Positions 58,257 to 64,000 of a DNA stretch of 64,000 bases are shown one piece after another; positions within the stretch are counted from its first letter, which is position 1; each line of letters begins with the position of its first letter. The translations under genes and the position numbers were made by a program. The DNA comes from Pelomonas caseinilytica. Its GTDB lineage: Bacteria > Pseudomonadota > Gammaproteobacteria > Burkholderiales > Burkholderiaceae_C. The DNA lies in assembly GCF_021353235.1 (NCBI RefSeq), contig NZ_JAJTWT010000001.1, positions 744,001-808,000 on the forward strand, written 5' to 3'. A model generated the notes under the pieces. The model had not been told where the DNA came from, did no database searches, and worked only from the letters and a program-made list of their open reading frames with translations.

Positions 58257-59960
58257 ATGGCCGCCCTGCTCGACCTCCCGCCCCCGCCCGCCGGCAACGG
58301 CGGTTTCGACGCCGCCGCCTTCGATCGCGCCGTGGCCGCCGAACGCCAGCGCGCCGCGGCCGGCGCCTACGAGGCCTCGTGCGAGGCGCTGGAGCAGTTG
58401 CTGAAGACCTGCCCGGCCGGTGAGCTGCAGCGGCGCGCCCGGACCCTGGCCCTGCTGGCCCACCAGTACCCGCGCCTGGGCCACCTGACGGCCAGCGCCC
58501 GCTGCGCGACCGAAGCCCTGGGCCTGGCCGAACGGCTGGGCGACGACGGCCTGCTGGCCGACGCCCTGACCTCGCAGTGCTACGTCTACGCCCAGTCACT
58601 GATGGGCCGCGAGGCCCTGGCGGCGGGCATGAAGGCCCTGGCCGCCGCCCGCCGCGCCCGCGATGCGGCCCGCGAGGCCTGGGCGCTGAACCGCGTCGGC
58701 GTCGCCTATTCCAGCCTCGAGAACCCCGCCCAGGCCTGCGCGTCCACCGAGCAGGCGCTGGAGATCGCGGCCGGCACCGAGGCCGCCGAGGTGCTGTTCT
58801 CCTGCCACAACAACCTCGCCTACTACTGGCTGCGCCGCGTGCAGGAGGCCACCGAGCTGGGAGACGCGGCGGCACGGACGGAAGCCGTCGCCCAGGCCCG
58901 GCGCACGGCCGAGCAGGCCACCGCCCTGGCGCGCCACTCGGGCAGCCCCTTCCAGGTCGCGGTCGCGGTGTCCAACCTCGTCAATGCCCTGCTGGCCGGC
59001 GGCCAGCTCGACGAGGCCCTGCCCCTGCTCAACGAGTTCGGCCACATCGCCCACGACCATGGCTACCGCACCCTCGCCATCGAAGCCGACGCCCAGCGGG
59101 CCATCTTCCTGCGGCAGAAAGGCGAGCCGGCCCAGGCTGCCCGCATCCTGGAGGCCCTGCTGCGCGCCACCGCCGAGCCTCCGCCCAAGCTGCGCCGGCT
59201 GCTGGTGCGGGCGCTGTACGAGACGCACAAGGCCTGCGGCCAGTACCGCGAGGCCCTGGGCTGGCTGGAGGAACTCGGCGGCCTGGAGCGCCAGATCCGC
59301 CGCGACAACCTGGTGCTGCAGACCGAGGTCATCCTCATCCGCGACCAGGTCGAGCAGGCCCAGGCCCGCGCCGACAGCGCGGCGGCCGACGCCCGCCGCG
59401 AGCGCGCCCGCGCGGCTCATCTCGAGAACGAGCAGCAGCGCCTGCGCGAACACGCCCGCGCCCTGGACCGCGCCGCCCACGAGGACGTGCTGACCGGCCT
59501 GCACAACCGCCGCCATGCCGAGTTCGCGCTGCCGCTGCTCGTCGAGGGCGCCCGCATGGCCGGCCAGGTCATCAGCGTCGCGACCCTGGACGTCGACCAC
59601 TTCAAGCGCATCAACGACAACCACGGCCACGCCGTCGGCGACGCCGTGCTGCAGCAGCTGGCCCAGCTGCTGCGCCACCGCCTGCGCAGCGCCGACCTGC
59701 TGGCCCGCATCGGCGGCGAAGAGTTCCTGGCCGTGCTCGTCGGCATCGCGCCCCAGCAGGCCGCGGAGATCTGCGAGCGGCTACGCCTGGCCGTGGCCGA
59801 GCACGACTGGTCGGCCATCACGCCGGGCCTGGTCGTGCGCGTGAGCATCGGCATCGCCGGCGGCAGCGCACCGCTGCAGGCCGAAGCCCTGCTCAACCGC
59901 GCCGACCACGCCCTCTACGCGGCCAAGCGGAGTGGGCGGAATCGGGTGCATGTGGATTGA
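58257..59960 (+). CDS. Diguanylate cyclase with N-terminal TPR repeats
   Basis: A cytoplasmic 567-residue protein. Residues about 40-350 are helical tetratricopeptide-like repeats (AEVLFSCHNNLAYYWLRRVQ, QAARILEALLRATAEP). A coiled-coil (ADSAAADARRERARAAHLEN) links to a GGDEF domain: HEDVLTGLHNRRHAE, LDVDHFKRINDNHGHAVGDA, and the active GGEEF in ARIGGEEFLAVL. The allosteric I-site RxxD is present (RSAD just before it). It should make cyclic di-GMP, with the TPR part sensing a partner protein. ATG 58257 is preferred; ATG 58215 would overlap the divergent gene start. Confidence 0.9.
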   Translation: MAALLDLPPPPAGNGGFDAAAFDRAVAAERQRAAAGAYEASCEALEQLLKTCPAGELQRRARTLALLAHQYPRLGHLTASARCATEALGLAERLGDDGLLADALTSQCYVYAQSLMGREALAAGMKALAAARRARDAAREAWALNRVGVAYSSLENPAQACASTEQALEIAAGTEAAEVLFSCHNNLAYYWLRRVQEATELGDAAARTEAVAQARRTAEQATALARHSGSPFQVAVAVSNLVNALLAGGQLDEALPLLNEFGHIAHDHGYRTLAIEADAQRAIFLRQKGEPAQAARILEALLRATAEPPPKLRRLLVRALYETHKACGQYREALGWLEELGGLERQIRRDNLVLQTEVILIRDQVEQAQARADSAAADARRERARAAHLENEQQRLREHARALDRAAHEDVLTGLHNRRHAEFALPLLVEGARMAGQVISVATLDVDHFKRINDNHGHAVGDAVLQQLAQLLRHRLRSADLLARIGGEEFLAVLVGIAPQQAAEICERLRLAVAEHDWSAITPGLVVRVSIGIAGGSAPLQAEALLNRADHALYAAKRSGRNRVHVD

Positions 59961-60113
59961 GCTGAGGGGGCGACGGAGTCGAAGGCTGCAATAGGACTCG
60001 CAGCGGACTTCCTCGGCTGGTCGGTGACGGGCAATTCCGGCGACAGGCCGACTTCACGCTGATCACACACGAGAACGGGACAATGGCACCCCTGTACAGC
60101 AAGCCCGGGCGCA

Positions 60114-60434
60114 ATGAATAGCCGACTCCTCATCGCCACGCCTGTTTTCATGGCATCGCTTTGTGGAAGCTACGTCGGTCTGTTCTCGTGCGGTGGCTAC
60201 GCATGGCACGAAACGGCATTCGCTTGGGCACTCTTCGCCGGCATGGCCGCGTGGCTCACCTTGCCCGCAATCCGTCAGCGGCCTGCGCGACTTCGGACTC
60301 TCGTCGTGTTGTTGGTGCCTCTTGCTTTCGGAACAGCGCAAGCGGCGGCTGCAGCGTTCTATCCTGCCAGCCCGGATTCCCTCGGCGCCTTCCTGCGGTC
60401 TTTCCTGCGCGCCATCCAGTACGGTCCTTGCTGA
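60114..60434 (+). CDS. Small putative membrane protein
   Basis: A 106-residue protein with three predicted hydrophobic segments (IATPVFMASLCGSYVGLF, AFAWALFAGMAAWLTLPA, LVVLLVPLAFGTAQAAAAAF). It does not resemble a known family. Base composition is a little less GC-rich than its neighbours. No clear ribosome-binding site precedes ATG 60114. Confidence 0.5.
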   Translation: MNSRLLIATPVFMASLCGSYVGLFSCGGYAWHETAFAWALFAGMAAWLTLPAIRQRPARLRTLVVLLVPLAFGTAQAAAAAFYPASPDSLGAFLRSFLRAIQYGPC

Positions 60435-60526
60435 GTTGCGCGCCTCAGGCAGGTCGATGTAGTCAGTCGGCCCCTCACCCCCCATCCCGATCGGACCGTG
60501 GCTTAGGGCATCAGGCCACCAGCCCC

Positions 60527-62083
60527 TCAGCCGGGGCTTCCTGACAGCCGGAACACACTGACCACGCTGACCAGCTTGGCGGCCTGGTCACTCAGGGACT
60601 TGGAGGCGGCGGCGGCTTCTTCGACCAGTGCAGCGTTCTGCTGGGTGACGCCGTCCATCTGGTTGATGGCCTGGTTGATCTGGGATATGCCGCCGGTCTG
60701 CTCCTGGCTCGCCGTCGTGATCTGGCTGATGATGTCCGTGACCCGCTGCACGCTTGCCACCACTTCCTGCATCGTGGCACCCGCCTGGTCCACGAGCATG
60801 CTGCCCGCTTCAACACGGTCCACGGAGCTGCCGATCAGGGCCTTGATCTCCTTGGCGGCTTCGGCCGAGCGTTGGGCAAGGCCACGGACTTCTGCGGCGA
60901 CGACGGCAAAGCCGCGCCCCTGCTCGCCCGCGCGTGCCGCCTCGACGGCAGCGTTGAGCGCGAGGATGTTGGTCTGGAATGCAATGGCGTCGATGACGCC
61001 GATGATCTCGCCGATCTGCTTGGCCGACGCGTTGATCATGCCCATGGTCGAAACCACCTGGGACACGACCAGCCCGCCCTTGGCTGCGACCTCCGAAGCC
61101 GAACTCGCCAGCTGGCTGGCCTGGCGTGCACTGTCGGCCGTACTCTGGACGTTCCCGGTGAGCTCCTCCATGGAGGCGGCCGTTTCCTGCAGCGAACTTG
61201 CCTGCTGCTCGGTCCGCGCGGAAAGGTCGAGGTTGCCGACCGCGATCTGCCGGGACGCCATGGCGATCGAATCCGTACCGGAGCGCACCTCGCTGACGAT
61301 CTTCGCCAGGCTGGCACTCATGGCATTCAGTGCCCGCATGAGCTGACCCAATTCGTCCCGGGAGTCCACCTCGATGGCGGCCGTGAGATCCCCGTCGGCC
61401 ACGCGCTGCGCCATCCCGACGGCCACGCTCATCGGGCGCGTGATGCCTCGGGTGATGGACCACGCCGTGAATACCGCCATTCCGACGGCAGCCGCTGCAA
61501 GCCCGATCATCAAGGCGCGTCCAAACGCGAAGTCGCTCAGCAGCGAGCGGGACTCTTCGTCCATCTTGCTCTTCTGGAGCTGCACCATGTCATCCAGCAA
61601 CTTGACATAGGCGCCGCCGGTCTGCGCGATCTTGCCTGCGAGCAGTTGCCGAGCGCCGGCTGCATCGCCTCTGGCCACGGCGGCCACCAACTCCTTCTGC
61701 GCGTCCAGGTCGGCCGCGCGCGCTTGCATGATCGCGGTGAACAGGTCCCGCGCCTTAGGCACGTTGATGAGCTTGTCGAAGGTATCCAGCAGGTCCTTGT
61801 TGATCGCACGCAGGGCGTTCATCGCGTCGACTTCACGCTGCACGCCCGCGGCTTCGCCCTCGATCACGCCGTCGCGCATGTGCTGGTGAATCAGCGCGAC
61901 GTTGTATTTGATCTCCGTGGCCAGGGCGATCTTGCGGTATCGATCGTTGAGGATGTTGTCCACCCTCTGCTGCGCCCCGTTCATGCGGCCGATGGCAACG
62001 ACGATGGTCACGACCATCAGCACGATGACCACCCCAAAGCCCGCCCACAGGCGGACGCCGATCTTGAGATTCGATAGCTTCAT
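60527..62083 (-). CDS. Methyl-accepting chemotaxis protein
   Basis: A 518-residue chemoreceptor of the Tsr/Tar-like layout. Transmembrane helix 1 ([19 protein letters not shown]) is followed by a four-helix-bundle ligand domain (residues about 33-190), helix 2 ([19 protein letters not shown]), HAMP ([19 protein letters not shown]) and a signalling domain. The hairpin tip [20 protein letters not shown] and [20 protein letters not shown] are exact family features. No pentapeptide tether is seen at the C-terminus (VFRLSGSPG). Ligand unknown. Confidence 0.95.
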   Translation of the reverse strand: MKLSNLKIGVRLWAGFGVVIVLMVVTIVVAIGRMNGAQQRVDNILNDRYRKIALATEIKYNVALIHQHMRDGVIEGEAAGVQREVDAMNALRAINKDLLDTFDKLINVPKARDLFTAIMQARAADLDAQKELVAAVARGDAAGARQLLAGKIAQTGGAYVKLLDDMVQLQKSKMDEESRSLLSDFAFGRALMIGLAAAAVGMAVFTAWSITRGITRPMSVAVGMAQRVADGDLTAAIEVDSRDELGQLMRALNAMSASLAKIVSEVRSGTDSIAMASRQIAVGNLDLSARTEQQASSLQETAASMEELTGNVQSTADSARQASQLASSASEVAAKGGLVVSQVVSTMGMINASAKQIGEIIGVIDAIAFQTNILALNAAVEAARAGEQGRGFAVVAAEVRGLAQRSAEAAKEIKALIGSSVDRVEAGSMLVDQAGATMQEVVASVQRVTDIISQITTASQEQTGGISQINQAINQMDGVTQQNAALVEEAAAASKSLSDQAAKLVSVVSVFRLSGSPG

Positions 62084-62290
62084 GTTCCCTTCCCCTTTTG
62101 GCCGTACCAGGAAGTCGGGGCGCTATTCGCAAGCCACCACCTGACGCGCAGGGACTCAGCCTGCATCCCTTGCATTCGACTTCTTGTTCGCACGGCGTTG
62201 GAGCCCGCGCTGCTGTCGTTGTGTCACCAGGTCGCCAAGAAATATAGGGCGCACAGGGTCGCGCGTCTACGGATACATGAGGTAGGAACA

Positions 62291-62335
62291 ACGCACTGCC
62301 TTTTAACGCACTGCCTTTTAACGCACTGCCTTTTA
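62291..62335. repeat. Three perfect 15-bp tandem repeats
   Basis: ACGCACTGCCTTTTA is repeated three times without mismatch (62291-62305, 62306-62320, 62321-62335), ending 11 bp before the asparaginase start. The rest of the 62084-62346 gap holds the upstream region of the chemoreceptor and no gene. The array may act as a regulator binding site or vary in copy number between strains. Confidence 0.85.
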
Positions 62336-62346
62336 GACTGCACGGC

Positions 62347-63387
62347 ATGAACCCCGTCCTCATCGAAGTCCTGCGCGGCAGCAGCGTCGAGTCGCGCCAC
62401 GCCGGCGCCCTCGCCGTCGTCGACGCCTCGGGCGCCGTGCACACGGCCTTGGGCGACGTCGAACGGCCCGTGTTCCCGCGCTCCGCCGTCAAGCTGCTGC
62501 AGGCCCTGCCGCTGGTGGCCAGCGGCGCTGCCGAGGCGTTCGCACTGACCGATGCCGAGCTGGCCCTCGCCTGCGCCTCGCACAGCGGCGAGCCCGAGCA
62601 CGTGGCCACCGCGGCCGGCGTGCTGGCCAAGCTGGGCCTCACGGTGGACGCGCTGGAATGCGGCACGCAATGGCCCAGCCGCGAGCCCGTGCTGCGCGGC
62701 ATGGTGGCCCGCGGCGAGATCGCCACGCCCTTGCACAACAACTGCTCGGGCAAGCATGGCGGCTTCCTCTGCCTGGGCTGCCTGATGGCGCGCCACGCCG
62801 GCACCGAGCCGGCCGCCTTCGTGCATGGCTATGTGGCGGCCGACCATCCCGTCATGCGCGAGGTGTCGGCGGCGCTGTCGGCAGCCACGGGCGTGGACGT
62901 GGAGCGGGCGCCGCGCGGTACCGACGGCTGCTCCATCCCAACCTTCGCCCTGCCGCTGCGCTCGCTGGCACTGGCCTTCGCACGCGCGGGCACGGGCCAG
63001 GGGCTGTCGGAGGGTCATGCCCGTGCCGCTCGACGGCTGCGCCAGGCCGTGGCCGCCGCGCCCTTCATGGTGGGCGGCACGGACCGCTTCGACACGCGGC
63101 TGATGCAGGCCCTCGGCGAGCGCCTGTTCTGCAAGGTTGGCGCCGAGGGCGTGTACTGCGCCGCGCTGCCGGAACTGGGCCTGGGCGTGGCGCTCAAGGT
63201 CGACGACGGCGCCGTGCGCGCCGCCGAGGCGGCCATGGCGGCCGTGGCGGCCGCCCTGCTGCAGCGGGAAGACGACGAACTGCTGCAGGGCTACAGCCAC
63301 CTGCCGCTGCGCAATTGGCGCGGCACCCTGGTCGGTGCGCTGCGGCCGGCCGAGGCGCTCACGCGGGCGCTGGCGGCACGCCGCTGA
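62347..63387 (+). CDS. L-asparaginase, Rhizobium etli type (class 3)
   Basis: Hydrolyses L-asparagine to aspartate and ammonia. The 346-residue protein belongs to the asparaginase II (PF06089-like) family, which is unrelated to E. coli AnsA/AnsB. The serine-lysine pair is in PVFPRSAVKLLQAL (Ser46, Lys49). Other motifs are CASHSGEPEHV, HNNCSGKHGGFL with the zinc or substrate cysteine, and GTDGCSIPTFALPL. Length and start fit the family. The gene diverges from the chemoreceptor, and the tandem 15-bp array lies just before its start. Confidence 0.9.
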   Translation: MNPVLIEVLRGSSVESRHAGALAVVDASGAVHTALGDVERPVFPRSAVKLLQALPLVASGAAEAFALTDAELALACASHSGEPEHVATAAGVLAKLGLTVDALECGTQWPSREPVLRGMVARGEIATPLHNNCSGKHGGFLCLGCLMARHAGTEPAAFVHGYVAADHPVMREVSAALSAATGVDVERAPRGTDGCSIPTFALPLRSLALAFARAGTGQGLSEGHARAARRLRQAVAAAPFMVGGTDRFDTRLMQALGERLFCKVGAEGVYCAALPELGLGVALKVDDGAVRAAEAAMAAVAAALLQREDDELLQGYSHLPLRNWRGTLVGALRPAEALTRALAARR

Positions 63388-63428
63388 GCCACCGCCGAGG
63401 CGGCCGGCCAGCGACGCCGCCTGCCGCG

Positions 63429-64000
63429 TCAGTTGCGGTCGCTGCGCGGGGGCAGGCTGCGGCCGTTGTCGTAGCTGCTGCCCGTGCTGCTCGTCGTGCT
63501 GCTCGTGCTGCTGCCGTTGTTGTTGTAGCTGGTGCCGTTGCTGCCGTAGCTGCCGCCGGTGGTGTTGTTGGTGGCGTTGTTGCTACTGTTGTTGTAGCCG
63601 CTGCTGTTGTCGTTGCCGTAAGTCCCGGCGTTGCTGCTGGCGCTGTTGCCCATGCCGTTGCTCGGCGAGGTGCCGGTCGTGCCGGCGGCGGTGCTGGCCG
63701 ACGAGTTGTAGCCGCTGCTGCCCGACGTGGTGGAGGGCGGGGTGGACGAACTGGTCGTGGACGGCGTCGAGGAGGTGGACGGGGTGGTCGGAGACGTCGT
63801 CCCGGCCGGAGAGCCGGGGGCGGACAGGCCGGTATCGGTCTGGCTGCTCTGGCTGGGCGAGGTGCTCGGGTAGCTCGAAGCGGACGACGACGAGCTGCCG
63901 CCCGAGGTGGAGTCGCCCATCGAGGGCGACGAAGTCGAAGAGGTCGACGAGTTCTGCATCGTCGACGAATCGCCGTTCTCGGCAACCGGCGCCTGCGAGT
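63429..64000 (-). CDS. Ser/Thr/Asn/Gly-rich low-complexity protein, C-terminal part (start beyond window)
   Basis: The frame is open to the right edge; the visible 190 residues are the C-terminus, ending GRSLPPRSDRN. Composition is extreme: long runs of Ser, Thr, Asn and Gly with few hydrophobic residues (SGGSSSSSASSYPSTSPSQS, NNSSNNATNNTTGGSYGSNG). No folded domain is evident. It could be a disordered tail of a surface or periplasmic protein. An internal ATG at 63959 could start a shorter protein, but the upstream codons continue in the same style (APVAENGDSST). Confidence 0.6.
   Translation of the reverse strand, partial: SQAPVAENGDSSTMQNSSTSSTSSPSMGDSTSGGSSSSSASSYPSTSPSQSSQTDTGLSAPGSPAGTTSPTTPSTSSTPSTTSSSTPPSTTSGSSGYNSSASTAAGTTGTSPSNGMGNSASSNAGTYGNDNSSGYNNSSNNATNNTTGGSYGSNGTSYNNNGSSTSSTTSSTGSSYDNGRSLPPRSDRN

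Noticed and set aside
62281-62340. Repeated peptide LKGSALKGSA on the minus strand
   Set aside because: It is only the translation of the 15-bp tandem DNA array upstream of the asparaginase gene.

Overview
The window is very GC-rich DNA with tightly packed genes. It reads like the chromosome of a betaproteobacterium of the order Burkholderiales, probably near Roseateles/Mitsuaria/Pelomonas/Rubrivivax. Supporting signs are the ctpA and moeB genes close together, a Bug-type (TctC) periplasmic receptor, PEP-CTERM sorting and Burkholderiales-style GC hairpins. The species call is inference. I saw no rRNA, tRNA, CRISPR array, prophage or intact transposase.

Layout. 1-4.1 kb: a TonB-dependent receptor (cut by the window edge) faces a GntR/FCD regulator across a 580-bp control region with paired operators, a chain of hairpins and a terminator. 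4.3-5.1 kb: a gene remnant broken by a large palindromic element. 5.1-10.4 kb: a secreted PI-PLC-like enzyme ending in a dockerin, next to a cohesin-PEP-CTERM protein, then a response regulator and a hybrid kinase, and a ParDE-type toxin-antitoxin pair. 11-45 kb: a large xylan and sugar-acid catabolic island. 45-64 kb: mostly housekeeping and accessory genes (metallophosphoesterases, ctpA, MFS/LysR, moeB, LOG, arginase, a second TonB receptor, globin, diguanylate cyclase, chemoreceptor, asparaginase and a Ser/Thr/Asn-rich protein cut by the right edge).

How the island works. The first TonB receptor probably imports glucuronoxylan fragments. Exported GH67 and a GH115-GH8 fusion remove glucuronic acid side chains and trim xylo-oligosaccharides. 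A GPH symporter takes in the products, two cytoplasmic GH43 xylosidases cut them to xylose, and XylA and XylB feed xylulose 5-phosphate to central metabolism. The freed uronic acid is oxidised by a uronate dehydrogenase, opened by a lactonase, dehydrated by GarD (galactarate) or GudD (glucarate), and passed through KdgD and alpha-ketoglutarate semialdehyde dehydrogenase to 2-oxoglutarate. An IlvD/Edd dehydratase, an RraA-like protein and a ROK repressor form a further sugar-acid module. Three control layers are visible as DNA palindromes: TAGCGCTA-centred sites for the LacI-type regulator, TTGT...ACAA sites for the FadR-type GntR regulator, and CACTAAT...ATTAGTG sites for the first GntR regulator. 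No endo-xylanase (GH10/GH11) lies in the window; it may lie beyond the left edge.

Two results stand out: the dockerin enzyme beside a cohesin-PEP-CTERM protein (a possible two-protein surface display system), and the GH115-GH8 double glycosidase. A third is a family of five long CACAGAG palindromes placed between genes, four of them inside catabolic operons.
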